DNA of 40,889 nucleotides from Bacteroidota bacterium. Its GTDB lineage: Bacteria > Bacteroidota > Bacteroidia > Bacteroidales > VadinHA17. A model generated the notes under the pieces. That model was not told the origin of the DNA, ran no database searches, and was given only the letters and a program-made list of their open reading frames with translations. The stretch spans positions 1 to 40,889 of the forward strand of contig JAUZNW010000011.1 of the NCBI GenBank assembly GCA_030706785.1. The letters run 5' to 3'. Position numbers and translations under genes: made by a program. This document shows positions 26,728 to 34,507 of this stretch, piece by piece; position 1 is the stretch's first letter; every line of letters begins with the position of its first letter.

Positions 26728-27829
26728 CCGGGATAAACTTCATATCAGAAGCCTGAGGGAAAGGAAGAACCAGCTGTCAGTTGAAAAAAACCTTATTCCC
26801 CTGTCATTCGTGCCTTCTGGAATTTCAAGAGAGAATAAGGATCTGATAAGAAAAACAGCAGGAAAAATCATAACCGCAAAGAATAACAGAAAGTCTGTAA
26901 TGCTGGCTTTTGGCGCACATACCGTGAAGAACGGGCTGGCGCCATTCCTGCAGGAGCTTATAAAGAAAGGATGGATCACACACCTCGCTACTAACGGAGC
27001 CGGCATTATTCATGACTGGGAATTTGCTTTCCAGGGGAAGACAGGAGAAGATGTCAGGGAGAATGTCAGGAAGGGGCAGTTCGGGATATGGGAAGAAACA
27101 GGTGTCTACATAAACCTGGCCCTGATTGTTGGAGCTTACGAAGGACTTGGGTATGGTGAGTCTGTGGGAAAGATGATTTCAAGGGAAGGGCTGCTTATCC
27201 CTGATCCGAATGTCCTTCGCAGGGAAGCTGTTGAGCTGATGGATACTGATCCGGAGTATGCAGCAGCTGCTATCGACTTCTCAGGTGTTATTGAAAGGAA
27301 CAACCTTGCATCCGGATTCCTTGATATACCTCATCCTTTCAAGGAATTTTCCGTCCAATGTGCTGCCTACGATCTTGGAATCCCGTTTACCGGGCATCCC
27401 ATGTTCGGCCATGATATCATTTACAATCATCCGATGAACCATGGAGCCGCGATAGGAAGAACTGCTCAGAGTGATTTCCTTGTATTCTCCCATAGCGTAT
27501 GCAACCTTGAGGACGGTGTTTATATTTCGGTAGGTTCGGCAGTAATGTCGCCAATGGTTTTTGAGAAGGCACTCTCTATGGCGCAAAATATTAAGATCCA
27601 GGAGAATACCTGCATAAGTAATCATTACATGGTTATAGCCGATCTGGCTGAAAATAACTGGGACTGGATGAAGAACGGTGAACCTCCTGCCGATAATCCT
27701 GCATATTATCTCCGTTATTGCAAAACCTTTTCAAGGATGGGAGGCGAAATGCATTACATCACCGCCGACAACAGGGATTTCATTCCGGAACTGTATCGCT
27801 GCCTGAAGGAAGCAGATCAATCCGGATGA
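26708..27829 (+). CDS. Deoxyhypusine synthase-like protein in heptose gene cluster
   Basis: 373 residues from the ATG at 26708; the track start at 26639 lies inside the kinase gene on a non-ATG codon. Segments such as VMLAFGAHTVKNGLAPFLQELIKKGWITHLATNGAGIIHDWE, and later VYISVGSAVMSPMVFEKAL, recall the NAD-binding deoxyhypusine synthase fold. I could not locate the catalytic lysine region of eukaryotic and archaeal enzymes. Bacteria generally lack eIF5A, so hypusine formation is unlikely. Its tight coupling to gmhA and the kinase-HAD gene suggests a step in heptose or other sugar metabolism. The call to family is moderate, the function unknown. Confidence 0.6.
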   Translation: MPHPKFNRDKLHIRSLRERKNQLSVEKNLIPLSFVPSGISRENKDLIRKTAGKIITAKNNRKSVMLAFGAHTVKNGLAPFLQELIKKGWITHLATNGAGIIHDWEFAFQGKTGEDVRENVRKGQFGIWEETGVYINLALIVGAYEGLGYGESVGKMISREGLLIPDPNVLRREAVELMDTDPEYAAAAIDFSGVIERNNLASGFLDIPHPFKEFSVQCAAYDLGIPFTGHPMFGHDIIYNHPMNHGAAIGRTAQSDFLVFSHSVCNLEDGVYISVGSAVMSPMVFEKALSMAQNIKIQENTCISNHYMVIADLAENNWDWMKNGEPPADNPAYYLRYCKTFSRMGGEMHYITADNRDFIPELYRCLKEADQSG

Positions 27830-27831
27830 TC

Positions 27832-29445
27832 CTATCTCAGCCAGACAAGGATCAGGACAGTGATTATTGTAAGTACTGCCAGGTGAAGCCTCCAGTCCGT
27901 TATCCCCTTGAATGCAGCAATCCCCTTTGAATAATCAATGGTTGTTTTTTCAAGCTTCGAAGGATCGGTTTTTTCAGTGAAGGCGGAAACTATAAAAAGG
28001 ACAGCAGTTATGAAAATCTCAGCCCAGAGGCCCCGGTATCCGAAATTAAGTGTCAGCGTATGGTGAAGGAATGGGAAAACATGCTGGCCGGCTTCAGGTC
28101 CCATAAGCTGATCAGAAACAAATATGGTGGCCAGGATTATTCCGGCAATTACTGAGGCAGCAGCCCCTTTCAATGTGACCTTTTTGCTGATGATACCAAA
28201 TAGTATTGAAGGAAAAACAGGAATTACCAGATAAGCTGAAATTGTTTGCAGATATTTATATAGTCCTTCCTCATTTTTATAGACCATATATGCAGCGCCT
28301 ATCCCTAGCAATGTGACAATAAGTATGACAATCCTTCCCAGTGAGACCTGTTTTTTCTCCGGTAAATCAGGTTTAAACTCAACAATAAAATCTCTGACTA
28401 CAAGAGTCGAAACTGAATTGAGAACTCCTATCAATGAGGTGATCATTGCGGCAAGAAGTGAAGCCATAAGGAGCCCGCGAAGACCTGAAGGCAGGAGTTT
28501 GTTCAGCAGAAGGACAAATGTCTGCTTAGTCTGATCACCCTGCAGCTCACCCGGGAATAATGCGAAAGCAATGACTCCGGGAAGCGCAAAGATAAAGACC
28601 GGCAGAAGCTTCAGCAATGTTGCGAACATGGCGCCCCATCGTGCATTTCTGAGGTCAGGGGCTGCAAGAACACGCTGAACGTTTACCTGGTCCATTCCCC
28701 AGTAAAATATACCAGCATAAAAAGCAGTTGCAAGTATTCCCCAGAATGGGTATACGGGATCATTGTATGGTTTTGCAATCGACATCATCTGAGGAGCTTT
28801 TTGCATAAGACCCTCAAATCCGCCAACTTTGATAAGTCCGATAACCAGCATTACAGCAGCGCCTCCGATCATAATTATTACCTGTAGCGCATCTGTATAT
28901 GCAACAGCTGTGAAGCCACCGATAATTGTAAATATAGCCACCGTGAGGCCGATATAGAAAATCGTTGACATGATATTCCATCCCAGCATACTGTTTAGAA
29001 CAAGCGCTCCTGCAAACAGTGTGAACGCCAGTTTTGTCATAATGCTTATCACCAGCATGAGGCCTGAGAAGAATGTCCTGGCACGGCGACTATATCGCAA
29101 TTCAAGAAATTCCGGGATAGTAAAGAGCCTGTTCTTCATGTAATATGGGAACAGGATGGCACAGGCAACCCCCAGAGTGATAACAGTGGTCAGCTCGACA
29201 AGTCCAGCCGACAGCCCATACCTGTATGAATCACCCGATAATCCCACAAGGTGTTCTGCACCGATATTTGTAGCAAAAAGAGAGGCTCCTATAATCGGCC
29301 AGGTTATTGATCTCCCGCCGAGGAAAAAACCGGAACTGTCCCTGGAGGATTTTTTCCTGTATGACATGTACATGCCGTATCCCAGGCTTCCGCAGATTAC
29401 GAATAGAAGTACAAACCAGTCGAGAGGCGACAATGTGAGAGTCAT
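27832..29445 (-). CDS. Sodium/solute symporter (SSS family), SglT-like sugar transporter
   Basis: 537 residues with about 14 membrane helices. FFLGGRSITWPIIGASLFATNIGAEHLVGLSGDSYRYGLS near residue 40 is the SSS signature of helix 1, and LFTIPEFLELRYSRRARTFFSG follows. The GMDQVNVQRVLAA segment is typical of sodium/glucose-type members. It is encoded 58 nt after the AGE epimerase on the same strand, so it probably imports the sugar the epimerase handles, driven by Na+. Its stop is 2 nt from that of the convergent deoxyhypusine synthase-like gene. Confidence 0.9.
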   Translation of the reverse strand: MTLTLSPLDWFVLLFVICGSLGYGMYMSYRKKSSRDSSGFFLGGRSITWPIIGASLFATNIGAEHLVGLSGDSYRYGLSAGLVELTTVITLGVACAILFPYYMKNRLFTIPEFLELRYSRRARTFFSGLMLVISIMTKLAFTLFAGALVLNSMLGWNIMSTIFYIGLTVAIFTIIGGFTAVAYTDALQVIIMIGGAAVMLVIGLIKVGGFEGLMQKAPQMMSIAKPYNDPVYPFWGILATAFYAGIFYWGMDQVNVQRVLAAPDLRNARWGAMFATLLKLLPVFIFALPGVIAFALFPGELQGDQTKQTFVLLLNKLLPSGLRGLLMASLLAAMITSLIGVLNSVSTLVVRDFIVEFKPDLPEKKQVSLGRIVILIVTLLGIGAAYMVYKNEEGLYKYLQTISAYLVIPVFPSILFGIISKKVTLKGAAASVIAGIILATIFVSDQLMGPEAGQHVFPFLHHTLTLNFGYRGLWAEIFITAVLFIVSAFTEKTDPSKLEKTTIDYSKGIAAFKGITDWRLHLAVLTIITVLILVWLR

Positions 29446-29503
29446 AGGTTCAGGTTAACAAAGAGGCTGATTCATAAAAGGTATCCTTACCTGGACATCA
29501 ATC

Positions 29504-30775
29504 TTACATACTCTGAAGGATTTTATCCAGTCTCTGTATGCTCTGGATCATTGACCTGACTGTGTGGTAGTTGATTTTCCATGAATGACCCATATGGGTC
29601 CATATAGGCTCACCCTTCCTTGTCAGCAGGGGGTACCACTCTCCTACCGCTTTGTTCACAACCTTATCCATGACAAACCGGTGAACATTTTGGTAGGCTT
29701 CCCAGTAAACCGGATCCCGGAACATAATGTAAGCATCAAGAAGGGCTGTCAATACTTCTGCCTGCTGCCAGAATTCCTTTTCCATGTCGTAAACACCACC
29801 TGCATGAGAGCCCTCCACGAAGACACCTCCGTATTCGTAATCAATCCCGTTATTTACGGTATGATCGAAAATTGTCCTGAAGACATCTGCATATACATCA
29901 GGATTTGTCTTCAGGATATCGAGAGCATGGATCAGAAGCCAGGCAAACTCTGCGTTGTGTCCATAGCAGGTGTTATCGGTGAGATTTGCTTTCTGACCCT
30001 CTGCCGAGAACCTGTCCCACCCCCAGATAGTTTCAAATTTGATCTGAGGTGCTATTTCCCAGTTTTTGAAGAACTGGGGAATACCTGTTTTATATTTGGG
30101 ATGGATTATCCTGTACAGAAGAAGATCGATCACTTCTAGCAGTTTCCTGTGGTGCACATCCCTGCCGGTACATTCGTAAAGGGTAGTAAAGGCCTCCATA
30201 AGATGCATGTGCACATCGAGAGTCTTTCTGTCACCGCCCTGGCTACCCGGACCGCACAGGGTCCAGTCGCGATGGAACATTTCCCAGTATCCCCCGTACA
30301 TTGTATCAGTGCAGTATTTCTGGATCAGGTCAAAGACTTTCTGTGCATATTCAATCCCTCTTGGATCACCGGTTGAAAGGGTGTATTCACTGAGGGCATA
30401 AATTGCGAAGCTGTGTCCGTAAATTATCTTCCTGTCGATCTTAACATTTCCCTTCCTGTCCATCATCCAGTAAAATCCTTCATTTTCGTTATCCCACATT
30501 TTTCCTATGAGAAAATCAGCACCATGTTTTGCCATCCCGGCAAACCTGCCGTCCCCGTAACCCGCACGATGTACGGAAGATGCTGTATAGAGGCAGCGTG
30601 TCTGGGCGATCAGCGATTTTTCATCTTCTCCTGTATCTTTTCCGTCTTTGTCAAAATGGGTAATATAACCACCGTTCTTCTCATCTATCATCCTTGATTC
30701 CCAGAATGGCAATAATTCGTTAACAAGGTGATTTTGAGCCTCTTCTTTTAATTTTAATACTTCTTTCTTATTCAT
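29504..30775 (-). CDS. AGE family epimerase/isomerase (GlcNAc 2-epimerase or cellobiose 2-epimerase type)
   Basis: 423 residues of the (alpha/alpha)6-barrel AGE superfamily. Segments include LLPFWESRMIDEKNGGYITHFDKDG, SLIAQTRCLYTASSVHRAGY, IIYGHSFAIYALSEY, CYGHNAEFAWLLIHALD and EFWQQAEVLTALLDAY. The repeated His residues in YGHSFA, YGHNAEFAWL and the C-terminal HMGHSWKINYHTVRS match the catalytic histidines of cellobiose 2-epimerases. This makes a glucoside/mannoside 2-epimerase more likely than a free GlcNAc 2-epimerase. There is no signal peptide. It is the promoter-proximal partner of the SSS transporter. Confidence 0.88.
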   Translation of the reverse strand: MNKKEVLKLKEEAQNHLVNELLPFWESRMIDEKNGGYITHFDKDGKDTGEDEKSLIAQTRCLYTASSVHRAGYGDGRFAGMAKHGADFLIGKMWDNENEGFYWMMDRKGNVKIDRKIIYGHSFAIYALSEYTLSTGDPRGIEYAQKVFDLIQKYCTDTMYGGYWEMFHRDWTLCGPGSQGGDRKTLDVHMHLMEAFTTLYECTGRDVHHRKLLEVIDLLLYRIIHPKYKTGIPQFFKNWEIAPQIKFETIWGWDRFSAEGQKANLTDNTCYGHNAEFAWLLIHALDILKTNPDVYADVFRTIFDHTVNNGIDYEYGGVFVEGSHAGGVYDMEKEFWQQAEVLTALLDAYIMFRDPVYWEAYQNVHRFVMDKVVNKAVGEWYPLLTRKGEPIWTHMGHSWKINYHTVRSMIQSIQRLDKILQSM

Positions 30776-31025
30776 AATTAAAAATATTGCAGTTGAACAT
30801 CCATGACAGTATCTGAATATATATTGATCCAGAAGGCATTAATATTTCCGGTTACTGTTCTCTTTTCTGTGTTGGCCTGACCTCTTTACTGTAACCAGTG
30901 ATCCTCTAGCAAAGGAGAACTTTGTTTATTATCTGGGAATAAGAAGGACAGCCAAGCAGAAAGATACCGGCGACGGGAATCAAAAAACTTGCTTTTAAGT
31001 TGTAATTGAACAATTAGTATTTTCC
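30776..31025. other. 250-nt non-coding spacer
   Basis: The spacer separates two minus-strand genes. Apart from a weak terminator-like hairpin near 30982-31001, I see no ORF, repeat or RNA structure I can name. Part of it must hold the promoter of the AGE-SSS operon, but no exact TAnnTTTG box was found. Confidence 0.4.
30982..31001 (-). terminator. Weak hairpin plus T-run after the 31026-31415 gene
   Basis: On the minus strand AACTT-AAAAGC-AAGTT is followed by a run of T. The stem is only 5 bp and A/T-rich, so it is a weak intrinsic terminator at best. Its position 25 nt after the stop codon is right. Confidence 0.35.
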
Positions 31026-31415
31026 TTAGTTTTTCGGATTATCTCTTGTGAGTGTAAGCGGTATCTCTCCCTCGGTATATACCGCCTTCCCGGTCATTTT
31101 TGAATTATCTTCGGCTTTGAGGCTTATCGCAACCTCAGTACCTTCAACTAATACAGTAAATGAAATTGTATCATTCTCAATTTTTGTTTTGTCACCGGGG
31201 ATCTTGTAATCACTTCCTGCGAAGGAAATGCTTGTTGAATACTTGTTGTCCGCCAGATTAATATCAATTGTTCCCGAAGTATAGCCTTCCGGAGCATAAG
31301 GAGCTTCAAATTTCCACTTGCCAACCGGGTTAGCTTTTTTGTCTGATGTTTGACCTGACACAGCAGCGAAAGTGAATAGCGAAATAATCAAAAGTGCAAG
31401 AATCCGTATTTTCAT
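31026..31415 (-). CDS. Small secreted hypothetical protein
   Basis: 129 residues with a signal peptide (MKIRILALLIISLFTFAAVSGQ) and a beta-rich mature domain: NPVGKWKFEAPYAPEGYTSGTIDI, then KYSTSISFAGSDYKIPGDKTKIENDTISFTV. The pattern resembles small lipocalin-like/beta-barrel proteins of Bacteroidota that begin with a GxW motif (GKWKF), but I cannot name a family. It has its own -7 box and probably its own terminator, so it is monocistronic. Function unknown. Confidence 0.7.
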   Translation of the reverse strand: MKIRILALLIISLFTFAAVSGQTSDKKANPVGKWKFEAPYAPEGYTSGTIDINLADNKYSTSISFAGSDYKIPGDKTKIENDTISFTVLVEGTEVAISLKAEDNSKMTGKAVYTEGEIPLTLTRDNPKN

Positions 31416-31437
31416 AATAATAGGTTTAAGGTGAATT

Positions 31438-31445
31438 CAAATATA
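31438..31445 (-). promoter_or_regulatory. -7 box (TATATTTG) of the small secreted protein gene
   Basis: On the minus strand TATATTTG matches TAnnTTTG and lies 23 nt before the ATG, predicting a leader of about 17 nt. No convincing -33 box was found. Confidence 0.5.
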
Positions 31446-31502
31446 GAAATCAAAAGTGAAAATCAATAAGAACGACAAAAAAATCATTATCCTATGTCTC
31501 TC

Positions 31503-32123
31503 TTAATCTAAATTATTACCAGGAAAAGGCTGAATCCTGTCTATATCTGCCTGGTTATTAATGTTTGTGAAAGCTAATCTACTAACCTCATCTGCAGGAA
31601 ACTCGCAGTAAAAGGCATCCCTGGCAGCAACAAAATCCCTGACTGATCTGTTTGTCCCTTTCGACAGAAATTTTTCAAGTTTCAATATCAGTGATACTTT
31701 GTATATCGCATGGAGAGGTTCGATTAGAGATCCGACTTTCGGTACAATAATCTCATGATCCAAACTGGTATATCCATTAATAAGGTCTTCGATAATCTTC
31801 CTGTTAAGGAAAGGCATGTCACCGGCAAAGACAAAAACAGCTTCCCCTGATGAAGTCTTCATGCCAGCGTGAATGCCGCCCAGCGGACCGGATTTCAGAT
31901 ATATATCCTTTACCAGTTTGTAACTCTCAAAATCACTGAACTCTTCCGGGTTATTGGTTACTATTATTATTTCACTGAAAAAATCTTTTATCGTACAGAT
32001 TATTCTTGAAATAATCTTTTCTCCACCGACAACAATATTTGGTTTTATTATTCCACCGAACCTGCTGCTGTAGCCCCCGGCCAGTATTGCTGCGGATATC
32101 ATATGCGTGTTATCTCTTAACAT
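31503..32123 (-). CDS. mobA: Molybdenum cofactor guanylyltransferase
   Basis: 206 residues of the MobA/NTP-transferase fold. The nucleotide-binding signature is ISAAILAGGYSSRFGG, the second loop is KSGPLGGIHAGMKTS, and the Mg2+-binding segment is FVFAGDMPFL. It attaches GMP to molybdopterin to form the MGD cofactor used by DMSO-reductase-family enzymes, so the organism likely has respiratory molybdo- or tungsto-enzymes. The ATG at 32123 or the one at 32102 could start translation; the latter is closer to the family start. It is divergent from the sqr operon with 246 nt between them. Confidence 0.85.
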   Translation of the reverse strand: MLRDNTHMISAAILAGGYSSRFGGIIKPNIVVGGEKIISRIICTIKDFFSEIIIVTNNPEEFSDFESYKLVKDIYLKSGPLGGIHAGMKTSSGEAVFVFAGDMPFLNRKIIEDLINGYTSLDHEIIVPKVGSLIEPLHAIYKVSLILKLEKFLSKGTNRSVRDFVAARDAFYCEFPADEVSRLAFTNINNQADIDRIQPFPGNNLD

Positions 32124-32312
32124 TAAATTTTTATAAAGAGCAGGAAACAGCTCAACTCTTACCTGGATTATATAAGGATCCTCCCAGGGAGTATTAATTA
32201 TGTAAATTTAAACTTAATCCATTTAAAATCAACGCACTTCAGATTAGAGTCAATAAATGTATCTTCAAGCCTCTTTTAGGATTGTGCTAAATATCATAAT
32301 TAACTGTCGTAC

Positions 32313-32326
32313 TTGATATAAATCAA
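32313..32326 (+). promoter_or_regulatory. FNR/CRP-type palindrome (TTGAT-ATAA-ATCAA) in the sqr promoter
   Basis: The 14-bp site is a perfect match to the FNR consensus TTGATnnnnATCAA. Its centre is about 22 nt upstream of the predicted start of sqr, between or overlapping the core promoter elements rather than at the classic -41.5 activator position. It may therefore repress this promoter, or act on the divergent mobA side. The regulator could be any CRP/FNR-family protein. Confidence 0.6.
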
Positions 32327-32330
32327 TCTC

Positions 32331-32338
32331 TACTTTTG
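32331..32338 (+). promoter_or_regulatory. -7 box (TACTTTTG) of the sqr-dsrC-dsrE2 operon
   Basis: TACTTTTG is an exact TAnnTTTG match, 4 nt after the FNR-type site and 3 nt before the Rex-like core. The predicted start is near 32343, giving a leader of about 27 nt that ends in a strong CGGAGG ribosome-binding site, unusual among the genes here. Confidence 0.6.
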
Positions 32339-32340
32339 TG

Positions 32341-32358
32341 CTGTTAATTTTTTAACAG
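32341..32358 (+). promoter_or_regulatory. Rex-type operator at the sqr promoter
   Basis: CTGTTAATTTTTTAACAG is a perfect 7-4-7 inverted repeat close to the Rex consensus TTGTTAAnnnnTTAACAA. It sits at the predicted transcription start, directly after the -7 box, and is followed by ATC as in the hdr promoter copy. From TGTTAATT to AACAGATC the two sites differ at only the two central bases. Confidence 0.65.
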
Positions 32359-32369
32359 ATCGGAGGATT

Positions 32370-33602
32370 ATGTATAAGCTATTAATTCTGGGTGCCGGCA
32401 CAGGTGGCACTATAATGGCAAATAAGATGCGTAAGGTATTGCACAGGAAAGAATGGCAGGTAACTATTGTTGATCAGGATAAAGCCCACTATTATCAACC
32501 TGGATTTTTGTTTATTCCATTCGGATTTGCAAAAAAATCGGGCATTGTAAAACCAAAACAAAATTTTGTTCCACCTGGAGTCGATTCTGTATATCAACAG
32601 GTGGAACTGATTGATCATGAATATAATAATGTGATCCTGGCTGATGGCAGAGTTCTTGAATATGATATTCTGATAATTGCCACTGGGGTCAAAACAAATC
32701 CGGAAGAAACACCCGGGCTTAAAGGAGAATTGTGGCATAAGGACATCTTCGATTTCTATACAATTGAAGGAGCTGAAGCTATGGCAGAATATTTTAAGGA
32801 CTGGAATGGCGGCAACCTTGTGATCGATGTTGCAGACAATCCAATTAAATGCCCTGTTGCACCTCTGGAATTTGCATTTTACGCTGATTACTTTTTTACA
32901 AGGAAAGGTATGCGTAATAAGGTGAATATCACCTTCGTAACACCTATGTCAGGAGCATTTACAAAACCAAAAGCATCGAAGGCGTTCGGATCACTCCTTG
33001 AAAGGAAGAATATCAATCTTGTCACTGATTTTTTCCTTGGAGAAGTAGATAATACAAGTAAAAAAATCCTGGATTTCGGAGGGAGGGAAGTTCCATTTGA
33101 CTGCCTTATCTCGATCCCGCTTCATTTCGGTGAACAGGTGATTTCGAAGAGTGGTCTGGGTGATGAATTCGGATTTGCAAAGGCAGATAAGTCGACACTC
33201 CAGTCACAGGTCAGAAATAATATTTTTGTAATCGGCGACGCAGGTAACTACCCTTCATCAAAAGCAGGATCGGTAGCACATTTCCAGGCTGACATTCTGG
33301 AACGGAATATCCTGGATTTCATAAATAATAAGCCTTTATCGAAATCATTCGACGGGCATTCGAACTGTTATATAGAAACCGGGTATGGCAAAGCCATCCT
33401 GATTGATTTCAATTATGTCACCGAACCCCTTATGGGATTATATCCATGGCCGGTTATTGGCCCTTTCTCTTTGTTGAGGGAGTCGCGGATTAATCACCTC
33501 GGGAAACTCGCCTTCGGTTGGATCTACTGGAATATTCTTTTAAAAGGACGGAAACTTCCGGTCACAAGTCATATGTCCATGGCAGGAAAGATCAACGATT
33601 AA
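32370..33602 (+). CDS. Sulfide:quinone oxidoreductase-like flavoprotein
   Basis: 410 residues with an N-terminal FAD motif (LLILGAGTGGTIMANKM), ATG near residue 105 and a C-terminal FAD segment VIGDAGNYPSSKAGSVAHFQ. Cys161 (DNPIKCPVAPLEF) and Cys333 (FDGHSNCYIETGYGKAILIDFNY) match the essential cysteine pair (Cys160/Cys356) of sulfide:quinone reductases. The third SQR cysteine near position 128 is missing. Hydrophobic, aromatic residues near the C terminus (LAFGWIYWNILLKG) can dock it to the membrane. It should oxidise sulfide or a persulfide and reduce quinone. It leads an operon with DsrC/TusE-like and DsrE2-like genes. The ATG is preceded by a CGGAGG ribosome-binding site. Confidence 0.85.
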   Translation: MYKLLILGAGTGGTIMANKMRKVLHRKEWQVTIVDQDKAHYYQPGFLFIPFGFAKKSGIVKPKQNFVPPGVDSVYQQVELIDHEYNNVILADGRVLEYDILIIATGVKTNPEETPGLKGELWHKDIFDFYTIEGAEAMAEYFKDWNGGNLVIDVADNPIKCPVAPLEFAFYADYFFTRKGMRNKVNITFVTPMSGAFTKPKASKAFGSLLERKNINLVTDFFLGEVDNTSKKILDFGGREVPFDCLISIPLHFGEQVISKSGLGDEFGFAKADKSTLQSQVRNNIFVIGDAGNYPSSKAGSVAHFQADILERNILDFINNKPLSKSFDGHSNCYIETGYGKAILIDFNYVTEPLMGLYPWPVIGPFSLLRESRINHLGKLAFGWIYWNILLKGRKLPVTSHMSMAGKIND

Positions 33603-33656
33603 TTTCCTGAACTTATTTAATACAGATAAAGATATAACTCACTTAATTTCAATATT

Positions 33657-33968
33657 ATGGCACAAAAAGTCTATGCAGGTGTAACTGTTGATGTAAATGA
33701 GGAAGGATATTTCACCAATCCTTCCCAGTGGACAAAGGAAATTGCTGTTGAAATAGCAAAACAGGAAGGTATTGTCCTTACGGAAAAGCATTTCGCAATC
33801 ATAGAATACTTACGAAACAGGTATAATAGCGGTGAAGCACTATCAATCAGGAGCATAAACCACTCCGGAGTAATTGATGTCAAAACTTTTTATCAATTGT
33901 TTCCTGGCGCTCCCTTGAAGAAAGCAACCAAAATTGGCGGAATACCAAAACCGGCCAGCTGTGTTTAA
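33657..33968 (+). CDS. DsrC/TusE-family sulfur carrier with only the penultimate cysteine
   Basis: 103 residues, the usual length. Family segments are DEEGYF-like VNEEGYFTNPSQWTKEIA, LTEKHFAIIEYLR and the C-terminal arm LFPGAPLKKATKIGG...ASCV. The penultimate Cys102 (CysA), which carries sulfur as a persulfide, is kept. CysB, normally 11 residues earlier, is Thr91. That pattern is found in TusE-type sulfur-relay proteins rather than in DsrC that forms an intramolecular trisulfide with sulfite reductase. It lies 54 nt after the SQR gene and 18 nt before the DsrE2 gene. No dsrAB or tusBCD genes are in the window. Confidence 0.88.
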   Translation: MAQKVYAGVTVDVNEEGYFTNPSQWTKEIAVEIAKQEGIVLTEKHFAIIEYLRNRYNSGEALSIRSINHSGVIDVKTFYQLFPGAPLKKATKIGGIPKPASCV

Positions 33969-33986
33969 CATTTTAAATCTTAATAT

Positions 33987-34484
33987 ATGGAACAAGATCA
34001 CCCGATTAAAAAAGTAAATATCATATGCGCCAAAGGTGCAATTGAAGATGTCTATGCAACCCTTGTTCTGGGCAATGGCGCTGTAATGGAAGGTATCGAA
34101 ACTAATATCTTTTTTACCTTCTTCGGACTCGATGCAATCATGAAAGGCAGAATGGATAAGCTTCATACCGGAGTGGTTGGTAATCCGGCTTTAAGATTGC
34201 CGGGAGGTTTAAGAATGCCGACCCTCCTTGGAGCAATACCCGGAATTGAGTCCTTTACCTCATGGATGATGAAGAGTGAAATGGATAAACTCGACATTCC
34301 TCCGGTAAGTGAATTTCTTGACCTTATAACCGCAGGCGGCGGGAAAATCTATGCCTGCAAGCTTGCCTGTGATATGTTCAAGGTTAAAAAAGAGGATCTC
34401 TGGGATCAGGTTTCAGGTATACTGACAGTTGGAGAATTCTATGGCCTTGCCGGAGGGGAAGCATCACAGATAATATTCACCTAA
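33987..34484 (+). CDS. DsrE2-like (DsrE/DsrF/DrsH family) sulfurtransferase
   Basis: 165 residues. IFFTFFGLDAIMK near residue 41 and GGGKIYACKLACDMF near residue 117 are typical of DsrE2-type proteins. Cys124 and Cys128 are candidate sulfur-carrying residues, with Cys14 in the N-terminal strand (VNIICAKG). DsrE2 proteins accept sulfane sulfur from TusA or rhodanese and pass it along to carriers. A membrane-associated segment (LPTLLGAIPGIESFTSWMMK-like) is in the middle. It is 18 nt downstream of the DsrC-like gene and closes the operon; a convergent CHAD gene begins 23 nt beyond. Confidence 0.87.
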   Translation: MEQDHPIKKVNIICAKGAIEDVYATLVLGNGAVMEGIETNIFFTFFGLDAIMKGRMDKLHTGVVGNPALRLPGGLRMPTLLGAIPGIESFTSWMMKSEMDKLDIPPVSEFLDLITAGGGKIYACKLACDMFKVKKEDLWDQVSGILTVGEFYGLAGGEASQIIFT

Positions 34485-34507
34485 AATACTGATCTCAGTT
34501 ATTAAGG

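Noticed and set aside
29585-30139. 184-aa plus-strand ORF opposite the AGE epimerase
   Set aside because: The epimerase frame carries all conserved segments; this ORF is a shadow.
33657-34484. Standard TusBCDE tRNA thiolation relay
   Set aside because: TusB, TusC and TusD are not present; the third protein is DsrE2-like and the operon begins with an SQR.
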